42,471 nt of DNA from JAOZHU01 sp964632845 (lineage in GTDB: Archaea; Thermoproteota; Bathyarchaeia; Bathyarchaeales; Bathycorpusculaceae). Under the pieces are notes generated by a model. It was not told the DNA's origin and made no database searches. It saw only the letters and a list, made by a program, of their open reading frames with translations. Position numbers and translations under genes: made by a program. This document shows positions 34,108 through 41,567 of the stretch, piece after piece. How positions within the stretch are numbered: position 1 is the stretch's first letter; each line of letters starts with the position of its first letter. The DNA is taken from the NCBI GenBank assembly GCA_964632845.1, contig CAZWDU010000015.1:1-42471 (forward strand), given 5' to 3'.

Positions 34108-34317
34108 ATGGCGGAAGTGAAAGTTTTGGAGAATTTTGGTCGCGAAGCTGCTTTGCGCAAGAAGTGGCTGAAGATGTGGGAAACGCTCGGCGTCCGCATT
34201 CTGAAAATGCCTAGGTGGATGCAGGAAATCGTGCTTGAAGACGTTAACACAGCCATCAGAAACCGAATTGCAACAATGGAGATGATTCAAAACGCGAACC
34301 GAAAAAATCGAGCTTGA
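34108..34317 (+). CDS. Tail assembly chaperone, first segment
   Basis: A 69-residue helical protein with a clear GGAGAG ribosome site. MPRWMQEIVLEDVNTAIRNR is the core. It ends shortly after a run of six A's. In the +1 frame an open reading frame without a start continues from the same point, so this and the next gene probably make one protein by a +1 shift. The position between tube and tape measure supports a chaperone role. Confidence 0.65.
   Translation: MAEVKVLENFGREAALRKKWLKMWETLGVRILKMPRWMQEIVLEDVNTAIRNRIATMEMIQNANRKNRA
34302..34307 (+). other. Six-A run, candidate +1 frameshift site
   Basis: The first frame reads CGA AAA AAT CGA GCT TGA. A lysine tRNA on AAA (34303-34305) can slip forward one base to AAA (34304-34306) with perfect pairing, after which ATC GAG CTT GAC is read. 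The +1 frame is open from 34286 and encodes IELDGRFGEEYAGRYVFGEI, with no start codon before GTG 34352. Confidence 0.5.
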
Positions 34318-34351
34318 CGGCAGATTCGGCGAAGAATACGCTGGACGCTAC

Positions 34352-34756
34352 GTGTTTGGCGAGATTAGCTGGGCGAAGCGGAACCGCATAATCCAAAAAC
34401 ACACACGATACAACAAGCTAACAGGGGAAGTGGAGAGCAGCGACTTCATTGCCATACAAGCAGAAACCATCATAGCCAGCATGCACGGGCAACCAGCGTC
34501 TAAGCCGATAACGCTTGAGAAGCTTCTAAACGAAGAGGATGGCGTTCCAATTGAGCTTGGCGAACTCTTCTCGAAAATCGTCAACAAGCTGAACGGGTTG
34601 AGCCGTGAGGATTTGCGTTTTTTACTAGAGCAGTTAGACGCGGAAAGCCGCATCCAGCTCTTGTCGAGTTTCGGCTTTGTCAAACCTTCGGGTGGACACC
34701 AACACAGCTCGCACGGCAGCCAGCAAGGACAGTGCAGGAGTTCTGCCACATCTTGA
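34352..34756 (+). CDS. Tail assembly chaperone, main segment
   Basis: GTG 34352 is the first start codon, giving 134 residues, but the coding sense clearly extends upstream to about 34300 (DGRFGEEYAGRYVFGEISWA). The body is SWAKRNRIIQKHTRYNKLTG and LTLEKLL-type helices, with NGLSREDLRFLLEQLDAESR. The end, after FGFVKPSGG, is glutamine/serine/histidine-rich and may be an alternative short end. A second shift near 34690 would give a longer form. Confidence 0.7.
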   Translation: MFGEISWAKRNRIIQKHTRYNKLTGEVESSDFIAIQAETIIASMHGQPASKPITLEKLLNEEDGVPIELGELFSKIVNKLNGLSREDLRFLLEQLDAESRIQLLSSFGFVKPSGGHQHSSHGSQQGQCRSSATS

Positions 34757-34821
34757 ACGTGATGGATGAGTTGGCTGAGGAAGAGAAGCGGAAGGCGGAG
34801 CGTGAAGCGAGACGGCGGTAG
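34690..34821 (+). CDS. Tail assembly chaperone, C-terminal extension in another frame
   Basis: In the -1 frame relative to the gene at 34352, sequence without its own start reads GWTPTQLARQPARTVQEFCH, then ILNVMDELAEEEKRKAERE and a basic end, stopping at TAG 34819-34821. This is coherent protein that follows smoothly from FVKPSG if a -1 slip occurs at TCG GGT GGA. This is the normal place for the G/GT-type -1 frameshift of tailed phages, just before the tape measure. An insertion error could give the same picture. Confidence 0.5.
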   Translation, partial: GWTPTQLARQPARTVQEFCHILNVMDELAEEEKRKAEREARRR

Positions 34822-34823
34822 AA

Positions 34824-35183
34824 GTGACCTGCGACATCGAAGGCGTTGAAGAGTTCAAGAGCGCCATCCAACGGTTCGATTCGACCATGCAGCGCCGTGT
34901 CCACCGTCAACTGGCGAGTTGGGCGGCTGACGTGAAGGCTCAGGCTCGGAAACTTGTTCCAGTCAAAACAGGATACTTGCAAAGCACTATCTACGCTAAG
35001 ATTAGCGAATGGGTTGCTGAGATCGGCGCGGAAGCCACTTACGCTTTGTTTGTGGAGTTGGGCACTCGGCACATGCAGGCGCATCCCTACCTTTACCCTG
35101 CGATTCAGGAGCATCTGCCACGGCTGGAGCAGATTATTCTTGAGGCTTTGGATGCTGCGAAATCGGAGGCTGGTTTGCCATGA
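34824..35183 (+). CDS. HK97 gp10-like tail component
   Basis: A 119-residue protein with the hallmark VKAQARKLVPVKTGYLQSTI, then YALFVELGTRHMQAHPYLYP, found in gp10-family neck/tail completion proteins. It usually lies between connector and tail tube; here it follows the chaperone. The GTG start is two bases after the extension's stop, and the end overlaps the tape measure start. Confidence 0.88.
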   Translation: MTCDIEGVEEFKSAIQRFDSTMQRRVHRQLASWAADVKAQARKLVPVKTGYLQSTIYAKISEWVAEIGAEATYALFVELGTRHMQAHPYLYPAIQEHLPRLEQIILEALDAAKSEAGLP

Positions 35184-35761
35184 GCTTCCGCGAAATTGCT
35201 GTAACTGTGAGGGCTGTGAATAGGGCTTCGCATGAGTTTTCGCGTATTCAGACTGATGCTGAGGCTTTGGCTGCTCGCGTCAAAAGTTTAGGTGCTGCAA
35301 TGGCTGGGATCGGCGCTGCTGGAACAGCGATTGGCTATGTTGCTAAGGAAATGGGGCTTCTTAATGCTGAGCAGGCGCGGGTTTTCAACTCTGCCATGAT
35401 GGTCGTCACAGCGATGGGGCTGTTCATGCGTACTAGCTGGGGCGTGGCGGTGGCTCAGAAGGTCTATTCTGCAGCTTGCTGGGTTGCGACGGCTGCACAG
35501 AACGCTTTGAACATCAGTTACGGGACGTTTCTGGCTTTGACGGGCGTGGGCATAGCGGTGATTATTGCGGCTGCTGCTGCCATGTGGAGTTTCGCCAACA
35601 GCATGAACAGAGCAACAGCAAGCGTTCAGAGCTTTAATGCTGCCACGGCTGAGACGCCTTCTCATACTCGTAGTATTCAGAGAGCAGGAGAATCGGCATT
35701 GACTTCTGGTTCTCGGATTGACGGTTCTGACGCATCATTCTACAGGAGAGGTGTAGAATAG
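35180..35761 (+). CDS. Very short tape measure-like protein
   Basis: A 193-residue protein located where the tape measure belongs. An N-terminal coiled helix (VRAVNRASHEFSRIQTDAEA) is followed by hydrophobic helices (LGAAMAGIGAAGTAIGYVAK; FLALTGVGIAVIIAAAAAMW) and a polar tail. Tape measures have such membrane-like segments, but are usually 600 to over 1,000 residues. At roughly 0.15 nm per residue, 193 residues would set a tail of only about 29 nm. The next gene starts directly after it, so it does not look truncated. Confidence 0.65.
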   Translation: MSFREIAVTVRAVNRASHEFSRIQTDAEALAARVKSLGAAMAGIGAAGTAIGYVAKEMGLLNAEQARVFNSAMMVVTAMGLFMRTSWGVAVAQKVYSAACWVATAAQNALNISYGTFLALTGVGIAVIIAAAAAMWSFANSMNRATASVQSFNAATAETPSHTRSIQRAGESALTSGSRIDGSDASFYRRGVE

Positions 35762-37345
35762 GTGAGCGTTAATCCGCCAGCGTTGACTATTGCTTTGGGT
35801 TCTGTTGGGATTTCTCAAGCTGATGTCATCGAAGCAAGAGTGCATTTAGGCGCCACAAAAGAGGTGAGCAGTTGGGAGTTGCTCCTGCAGAATTGGAACA
35901 GCAAATACAGCCCAAACGGCGCTTATCCTCTTAGCGTCGGTCAGGACGGCTATATCTGCATTGGCAGAGACATCAACATTCCACAGATAATCACCACACG
36001 GACTGAGAGCGTCAAGTACGAGTCTACGCCTGCGGAGAATTATGTTCGTGTGGCTGGAAGGTGCTGGGGTGAAAAGCTTTTCCGCAGGGTAGTAACCAAG
36101 ACTTATGCGAACCAGAAGGGCGAAGCTATAGTCAAAGACCTTCTGGATTATTATGCTGGGCTTAGCCATGTCCGTAATTCTGTGGAGCTAGTGGAGAACA
36201 CTGATACCACGTACACGAAGCTTGAGTATGAGAATACTCCAGTTTGGGACATTCTAAGGCAGATTGCTGAAAGCGCTGATAAAGCAGGCGTCATAGGCTT
36301 TGATTTTCGTGTGGCGCCTGACGGCAAATTCGAGTTTTTTCCGAGAAACAGCAAAACAAGCCCTGTTAGCCTCAGCGAGAAGATTGAGCAAAGCGAGTAC
36401 CGCAAAGACATCCACAGAGTCAGAAACAAAGTCACGATCTATGGTGCTGCAGACAAGAGCGTGCCAAGCGATAAGGACGCGTGGACAGAAAGCTTAACGC
36501 CTTCGGACGGTTCTTGGAGTGCTACATCAGGTTCTGTAAGCCTTGACACAAGCGTGAAATTGAAGGGTTCAGCAAGCATAAAACTCTACGCTCAAAACCT
36601 GTATTATGGAAGCGCTCTTTTCACACTTGATGCAGGTAAAGAGGTAAATGCCAATCTTTATCCGCTTTTGAATTTGTGGATAGTTCGTGAAGCAGCGTAT
36701 AACGGTCAGGGTGACTTGTCGCTTTTTGATCGCACGGGGAAGCGGGCTGCGCGTCCGTTCACGGTTGGCAAGGATGAATGGTTCAAAATCGAACATAAGG
36801 TAGGCGAAGAGAATGCTGATGGCTGGAACGTAGAAAGCGGCTTTGACTGGAACTACATTTGGCAGGTTCGCGTAGCATTGTTTTTTGACAGCGTAGGCAC
36901 AGGCAGCTTCTGGATTGACAACCTCTTCTTTGGAGGACGCAGATACTCCAGCGTGCAAGAGGACAGCGCCAGCCAATCAGTCTACGGATTGCGTGAACTG
37001 GTAGACACGGACGAAGAACTGTACAGCGACAACGAGTGCATGTTACGTGCTAAGGCTATTCTTGCGCAGTTAAAAGACCCTGCAGAATACCTCACAGTCC
37101 GAAGCGCAGTCATCGATTATGGCAATACGCCGCTTTTGCCAGGAGACAGAATACACGTAGTCTTGCCCAACGAGAACGTGAATGCCTATTTCCGCATTTT
37201 AAGCGCGGAATACTTCGTTGACGCTCGGACGCAGACGCTTGAGGTCACTTTGGAGTTGGGGCGTGAGGTTCCGCTCTTAGCTGACTACGTGTACTCGTTG
37301 CGGTCAAAGGTGGCTCATGTTAGTAGACATAAAATTGCGAGGTAG
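35762..37345 (+). CDS. Tail hub/baseplate protein with inserted carbohydrate-binding-like domain
   Basis: A 527-residue protein. Residues 1-235 and about 400-527 resemble the gp27/late-control-D-type hub (QNWNSKYSPNGAYPLSVGQD; YENTPVWDILRQIAESADKA; PLLPGDRIHVVLPNENVNAY). Residues about 238-395 are an insert with a jelly-roll look: GSWSATSGSVSLDTSVKLKG, SASIKLYAQNLYYGSAL, WQVRVALFFDSVG, SFWIDNLFFGG. Similar segments occur in carbohydrate-binding modules. The hub closes the tail tip, so the insert is well placed to touch cell-surface glycans. Confidence 0.75.
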   Translation: MSVNPPALTIALGSVGISQADVIEARVHLGATKEVSSWELLLQNWNSKYSPNGAYPLSVGQDGYICIGRDINIPQIITTRTESVKYESTPAENYVRVAGRCWGEKLFRRVVTKTYANQKGEAIVKDLLDYYAGLSHVRNSVELVENTDTTYTKLEYENTPVWDILRQIAESADKAGVIGFDFRVAPDGKFEFFPRNSKTSPVSLSEKIEQSEYRKDIHRVRNKVTIYGAADKSVPSDKDAWTESLTPSDGSWSATSGSVSLDTSVKLKGSASIKLYAQNLYYGSALFTLDAGKEVNANLYPLLNLWIVREAAYNGQGDLSLFDRTGKRAARPFTVGKDEWFKIEHKVGEENADGWNVESGFDWNYIWQVRVALFFDSVGTGSFWIDNLFFGGRRYSSVQEDSASQSVYGLRELVDTDEELYSDNECMLRAKAILAQLKDPAEYLTVRSAVIDYGNTPLLPGDRIHVVLPNENVNAYFRILSAEYFVDARTQTLEVTLELGREVPLLADYVYSLRSKVAHVSRHKIAR

Positions 37346-37349
37346 CCAA

Positions 37350-37748
37350 ATGAAAAAGAGTTTGCGTAATATAATTGAAGGCTTAAACCCGGGAAACCTT
37401 GTCTGCGTTTCGTGGTGCGATGCCTCGGTTGGCAAGAGCAGCGGCTCTGGAGCTGCTATTGATGTGCCTGTTAAGAGCTGGGGCGTCTATGTCGGCTTGT
37501 TCGGCGAGAAAGCGAAGCATATAGTTCTTGCGCAGAACAGTTTCCGCTACTCTGATGGCCTTTTCGACTTGGATTATACGGCTATTCCGCTTAGCTGGAC
37601 CGTTGACGTCGAAGTTATTGTAAAAGAGCATGTGCCCAAAGAGCTTGCGGGCAAACTGGTTAACAGTTTCCTGCTTGGCGGGCGTAGAGCGTTTAATCGT
37701 CCACGTACTTTTCAGCAGAGGTTGAGTACTCATGGCAGACCTGATTAA
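37350..37748 (+). CDS. Hypothetical tail-associated protein
   Basis: A 132-residue protein with ribosome site GAGGT seven bases before the ATG. The N-terminal part is beta-rich (NPGNLVCVSWCDASVGKSSG; VPVKSWGVYVGLFGEKAKHI), the end helical and basic (GGRRAFNRPRTFQQRL). The first about 100 residues could be a small barrel or hydrolase-like fold, but no catalytic set is recognised. It follows the hub gene directly and ends overlapping the next small gene. Confidence 0.65.
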   Translation: MKKSLRNIIEGLNPGNLVCVSWCDASVGKSSGSGAAIDVPVKSWGVYVGLFGEKAKHIVLAQNSFRYSDGLFDLDYTAIPLSWTVDVEVIVKEHVPKELAGKLVNSFLLGGRRAFNRPRTFQQRLSTHGRPD

Positions 37749-37905
37749 GCGGGCTTTAGCGCGGAAGCGCGTTCAACGAGGGCGCATTGTTAACGAAGAG
37801 CCTGACGAGAAGCTTGTGTACGTGGAAGTTTGCATTGGGCATGACCGCGGGGCTTGTGGCGTTGCAAATTGCACATTTAGCAGTACTACGAGCATGGAAC
37901 AGTGA
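37732..37905 (+). CDS. Small basic protein overlapping a membrane-protein frame
   Basis: A 57-residue frame from ATG 37732. The first 32 residues (ADLIKRALARKRVQRGRIVN and EEPDEKLVYV) look real; the rest (cysteines and serine/threonine) looks like noise. The +1 frame from about 37820 encodes two membrane helices. The two may therefore be one protein with a shift near 37820-37830. Confidence 0.4.
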   Translation: MADLIKRALARKRVQRGRIVNEEPDEKLVYVEVCIGHDRGACGVANCTFSSTTSMEQ

Positions 37906-37972
37906 GGTTTTCGCGGCTATTACAGGTTTGATTGGCTCGATCACAGGGATTTTTGTGGGATCTAAAGCATGA
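37787..37972 (+). CDS. Small holin-like membrane protein
   Basis: The frame opens at TTG 37787, with TTG 37835 and ATG 37841 as later starts. It has two likely membrane helices (GMTAGLVALQIAHLAVLRAW; VFAAITGLIGSITGIFVG) and ends GSKA. A size of 43 to 61 residues and two helices fit a holin. It overlaps the basic protein at 37732-37905 in another frame. Confidence 0.5.
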   Translation: MLTKSLTRSLCTWKFALGMTAGLVALQIAHLAVLRAWNSEVFAAITGLIGSITGIFVGSKA

Positions 37973-37986
37973 GGAGAGGGGGTAGA

Positions 37987-38304
37987 ATGAATAAAAAAAA
38001 TATTTTTTTTCTACATGCTACCTACTACCGCTCTTTCGCTCGAATTGCGCGTAAGCTGAAGGCTGAGGATTTCGTGGCTGCTGACTCTTTTAAGACTCGG
38101 GATGAGGTTATGCGTGTTTTCGCTGGGGAATGCTACGAGCTGGCAGAGGAGTTTGCCAAACAGAACAAGCAGAAGCTCTCTTTGCAGTATGCGAAGCTCG
38201 CGGCTAAGTTACTTGGGCTTTCGCTGCGTCCGAAGAAGCTGAGCGACTTGGACGAGATAAAGAGGGTTTTGGCTGAGTTGAAGGCACAGGAGAAAACCGA
38301 ATAG
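37987..38304 (+). CDS. Helical protein before the large terminase, small-terminase candidate
   Basis: A 105-residue protein, all helical and charged (ARIARKLKAEDFVAADSF; KQNKQKLSLQYAKLAAKLLG). The ATG follows GGAGAGGGGGTAGA. It stops one base before the large terminase start, which makes it the positional candidate for the small terminase subunit, although no helix-turn-helix is obvious. The first codons contain an A8-TA-T8 palindrome. Confidence 0.6.
   Translation: MNKKNIFFLHATYYRSFARIARKLKAEDFVAADSFKTRDEVMRVFAGECYELAEEFAKQNKQKLSLQYAKLAAKLLGLSLRPKKLSDLDEIKRVLAELKAQEKTE
37993..38010. repeat. 18-base A8-TA-T8 palindrome within a start region
   Basis: Eight A's, TA, and eight T's, a perfect self-complementary stretch four bases after the start codon at 37987. 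It could fold over the translation start or mark a protein-binding A-tract. Confidence 0.5.
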
Positions 38305-38305
38305 G

Positions 38306-39865
38306 ATGTCCACCAGAACGCTTCCTGACAGCATCAAGGGCATATGGCGCGAAATAGAAAAAATCCAGTCCATCCGCGTTTCGATGGAAGATAGACGCAA
38401 AATATGGTTTCTAGCCAAAGTGCTTGCTGAGTTAAGCGGGCAGAGTGTTGATGTTGTCTTTAGGCGAATAAAGCCGAGAAGCGAATCTGATCTTCAAGCC
38501 ATTTACGCTTTATACAACAAGTGCCAAGGTCACAGTATAGAGGAACTTGGCGAAGACCCGCTTTTCTCAGAGGTTTTCTTGAATTTCAAGCCGAAGGATT
38601 ACCAGCTAACCTTTCTAACGAATTATGCTCGGCAACAGACGGTTTTGTGGACACGGCAAGGAGGCAAAACCACGTCCATAGGCGTAAAATTGTTCAAGCG
38701 CAGGGTTCGGCGCCCAAGCAGCCAAGCAACGATTACTGGTCCTGGCTTGCGTCAGACAAAGCTTGTGCTGGAAAAGTTGTCCGACGTCTTAAGCAGAATG
38801 GACCCGATAGCGTACAAGGCTTGGGTTGAAAAAGTTCTCAGAACCACTATCCGACTGCGCAATCGTTCTAGGCTGAAGGCTTTCCCATTCAGCCTTGAGA
38901 AGCTTCGCGGCGAAACCAGTGACGATGTAGACGTTGAAGAAGCAGCTTTCATCAAAGAGTGTGAGGAGCTTGTGCAGGGCACGTTGACGCCTCAGATGGC
39001 TACTCGCTGGGCTGGAGGCGCTTCCATTATCCTGAATAGTACACCTTGGGGACGAGGTTTCTACTACAAAACCTTGAACGAGCCGAGCGTGTCGAAGTTT
39101 TGGACGCCTTTTGTGGCTGATTGGCGAAAAGCTGTGGAAGCGGGGCTGATCACGCAGGAGTTTATCGAATTGCAGCGTCGGCAGTTGGATCCTGACCGTT
39201 TCAGCCGCGAATACGAATGCAAATTCACCGAAGACACAGGACGGTGGCTGAGCCAAGAGTTGATAACCGCATGCGTTGACTCGAGCATTGTGGAGCCTTG
39301 GCGTTTCGAGGACAGCTTTGAGGGCTTAGAGTTTTACATGGGCTTAGACGTTGGACAAGAAGTTGACAATGCCGCCCTCAGTGTTGTGGAGAAGGCGGGT
39401 GAAACACGGTTCTTGAGGTACAGCCACATCTTCCCATTAGGCACCAGATACGATGTTATAGCAAGCCATGTTAAAGTGTTGAGTGAGCGCTGGCAGAGTA
39501 CAGTACGTATTTTTGTTGATTCGACTAATGAGCGGGCTTTGGTTGAAGCGCTAAGTTCGCAGATTGAGGGTGCTGAGGTTGAGGGCATAGCGTTTAGCCT
39601 TCAGTCTAAGCAGAAGCACGCGAGCTTTCTGAAGCAGTTGATGGGTAAGCGGCTCTTCCGCTTCTACTACGACCCTGAAGTTATCGCAGATTTAGCTGTA
39701 GAACAGTTTGAGGAGTTGCCCGGCAAATCAGACGAAGGCGAGGGTAACATTCGGTTTTTTCATGCTCCAGGTACGCATGATGACCGTTTCTGGTCGATTT
39801 GCCTTGCAGTGGCTGCGTCGATGGAGGTTGAGCCTGAACCGTTCTTAGCGGTAATTCCACGGTGA
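38306..39865 (+). CDS. terL: Large terminase subunit
   Basis: The DNA-packaging motor and headful nuclease, 519 residues. Walker A is WTRQGGKTT (115-123), Walker B is DVDVEEAAF (207-215), and the coupling motif is NSTPWG (243-248). The RNase H-like nuclease has aspartates in GLDVGQ (D347) and FVDSTNERALVEAL (D404), and HDDRFW near residue 495. A helical N-terminal extension of about 90 residues precedes the ATPase. It lies after the tail genes rather than before the portal. Confidence 0.93.
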   Translation: MSTRTLPDSIKGIWREIEKIQSIRVSMEDRRKIWFLAKVLAELSGQSVDVVFRRIKPRSESDLQAIYALYNKCQGHSIEELGEDPLFSEVFLNFKPKDYQLTFLTNYARQQTVLWTRQGGKTTSIGVKLFKRRVRRPSSQATITGPGLRQTKLVLEKLSDVLSRMDPIAYKAWVEKVLRTTIRLRNRSRLKAFPFSLEKLRGETSDDVDVEEAAFIKECEELVQGTLTPQMATRWAGGASIILNSTPWGRGFYYKTLNEPSVSKFWTPFVADWRKAVEAGLITQEFIELQRRQLDPDRFSREYECKFTEDTGRWLSQELITACVDSSIVEPWRFEDSFEGLEFYMGLDVGQEVDNAALSVVEKAGETRFLRYSHIFPLGTRYDVIASHVKVLSERWQSTVRIFVDSTNERALVEALSSQIEGAEVEGIAFSLQSKQKHASFLKQLMGKRLFRFYYDPEVIADLAVEQFEELPGKSDEGEGNIRFFHAPGTHDDRFWSICLAVAASMEVEPEPFLAVIPR

Positions 39866-39874
39866 ACAAAAAGA

Positions 39875-41404
39875 ATGGGTAAAGGTAAATCTGATTTGGC
39901 TCGTGTTCGCAAGAAACTGGCTGAGCGCAGGGTTAAAGGTGTATGTCGAATTGCGAGAAGGCGAGAGGAGTTCTTCCGAATTAGGCAATTCCGCAGAGTC
40001 TATGATAGGGCAGCGGGCAAGTTCACGTTTAACATCAGCTATGAAACGCATACTAAGCCTACGCCGCGCAGTCTTGTTGTGGCTGAAGCATTCGGGCTGG
40101 GCATTGATGAGACTCAGAAGTTTAAGGTTCTGGACGCTGAGCTGAAGATTGGACCACGAGACATTGTCTACATTACGGGTGATAGTGGATCGGGTAAGAG
40201 CGTCTTGCTACGTGCAATCAGGGCAGACTTGGCTGACGAAGCCATTGACCTGTTAGAGGTTAACATCGAGGCTGATAAACCCTTAATCGAAACAGTAGGC
40301 GCCACAGTTGAAGAAGGCTTAGAACTTCTAAGCAAGGTTGGTTTGAATGACGCGTTTCTTTTCCTACGTACATACAGCCAATTGAGCGATGGGCAGAAGT
40401 ACCGTTACCGCATAGCCAAGCTTATCGAGAGCGGTCGGCAGTGGTGGCTGATGGACGAGTTTGCCGCATGCCTAGACAGGGACACAGCCAAGATCATCGC
40501 GTTTAACTTGCAGAAAATCGCACGCCAACAGGGCAAAGCGGTTTTAGCAGCCACAACCCACACCGACCTGCTCGAAGATCTGACCCCTTCAGTGCACATT
40601 CACAAGCGCTTCGGCGAGGAAATAACCGTAAACTATTATCCAAACGTGCCAGCTAAGGAATGCAGCCTCATAAAGGAAATGCGGATTGCAGAAGGCACAA
40701 CTGAAGACTGGAAAAAACTCTCGGGCTTTCACTACCGCAGCCACAAGATAGCTGGTCTCCGCAAAATTTTCTGTCTCAAACGCGGTGAAGAACTGTGCGG
40801 AGTCATAGTCTACTGCTATCCGCCACCTACATGCTTTGGTCGTAGGCTTGTTTTGCCGAAAATGAGCATGAAAGAGCTGAACCGTAAGCTGAGCATAATC
40901 AGCCGCGTGGTTGTGCATCCGAAGTACCGCACCATAGGCTTAGGCGCCAAGCTTGTGCAGGAAACATTACGCTTAGCAGCAACGTCCTGCATCGAGATGC
41001 CTGCGGTCATGGCGAAGTACAATCCGTTTGCTGAGAAAGCTGGTATGAGGAAAATTGCTGAGCAGCCTCCGCCTAAAGAAGCCCTAAGAATCGGTGAGGT
41101 TTTGGAGCGGCTTGGATTCAACGTTCAGCTGCTGGGCAGCGAGAAATACGTTTTGAATAAGCTGCAAGCCCTGAGCAGTGAGGATTTAGAAATGGTGAGA
41201 GAGGTTTTCAGCAAGCATTGCCATACTCGCTTCATGAAGTATTTGTTTCCGCATCAGGTATTTGGGCGCAGGAAAGATTACGTTGAGGCGATAAAGGCGG
41301 CTGGCGTTGAAAGACTCGCGTACCTGATCAAATTGTGCGGTTTTCTCTTGCAGACTAAAGTTTACTTGTTCTGGTCTGCAAGCGGAGTTCATGTAGACAA
41401 GTGA
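39875..41404 (+). CDS. ABC-type ATPase fused to GNAT acetyltransferase (COG2401-like)
   Basis: A 509-residue protein. A basic N-terminal region (1-70) is followed by an ABC ATPase with Walker A GDSGSGKS (102-109), signature LSDGQKYR (170-177), Walker B WWLMDEF (190-196) and switch H229. A GNAT domain (about 275-400) has the acetyl-CoA segment SRVVVHPKYRTIGLGAKL (343-360), and a helical C-terminal extension of about 100 residues follows. COG2401 is defined as an ABC ATPase fused to an acetyltransferase; the substrate is unknown. It lies nine bases after terL. The left element carries a broken form (303-1363) beside a ParB-like gene, which suggests a shared nucleic-acid-modifying or packaging role. 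Confidence 0.85.
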   Translation: MGKGKSDLARVRKKLAERRVKGVCRIARRREEFFRIRQFRRVYDRAAGKFTFNISYETHTKPTPRSLVVAEAFGLGIDETQKFKVLDAELKIGPRDIVYITGDSGSGKSVLLRAIRADLADEAIDLLEVNIEADKPLIETVGATVEEGLELLSKVGLNDAFLFLRTYSQLSDGQKYRYRIAKLIESGRQWWLMDEFAACLDRDTAKIIAFNLQKIARQQGKAVLAATTHTDLLEDLTPSVHIHKRFGEEITVNYYPNVPAKECSLIKEMRIAEGTTEDWKKLSGFHYRSHKIAGLRKIFCLKRGEELCGVIVYCYPPPTCFGRRLVLPKMSMKELNRKLSIISRVVVHPKYRTIGLGAKLVQETLRLAATSCIEMPAVMAKYNPFAEKAGMRKIAEQPPPKEALRIGEVLERLGFNVQLLGSEKYVLNKLQALSSEDLEMVREVFSKHCHTRFMKYLFPHQVFGRRKDYVEAIKAAGVERLAYLIKLCGFLLQTKVYLFWSASGVHVDK

Positions 41405-41461
41405 AAAGCAAATTTTAAGCCAGTAGTCTTCACATGGAAAGTCCGCTGTTCTGCACTGAAA

Positions 41462-41484
41462 CATGAAAAACGCTTTTTTCCATG
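41462..41484 (+). terminator. Hairpin and T-rich tail after the ATPase-GNAT gene
   Basis: CATG-A-AAAAA pairs with TTTTT-C-CATG around a short CGCT loop and is followed by TTATTTTTT. It lies 60 bases after the stop in a 163-base gap and probably ends the structural operon transcript. Confidence 0.5.
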
Positions 41485-41567
41485 CTTATTTTTTCACTTG
41501 CGGATGATTCAAAGCGAATTGTAGCGATTTGGGCTTAGTTTTTCTTCAAAAAAGGAGGACGAGAAAA

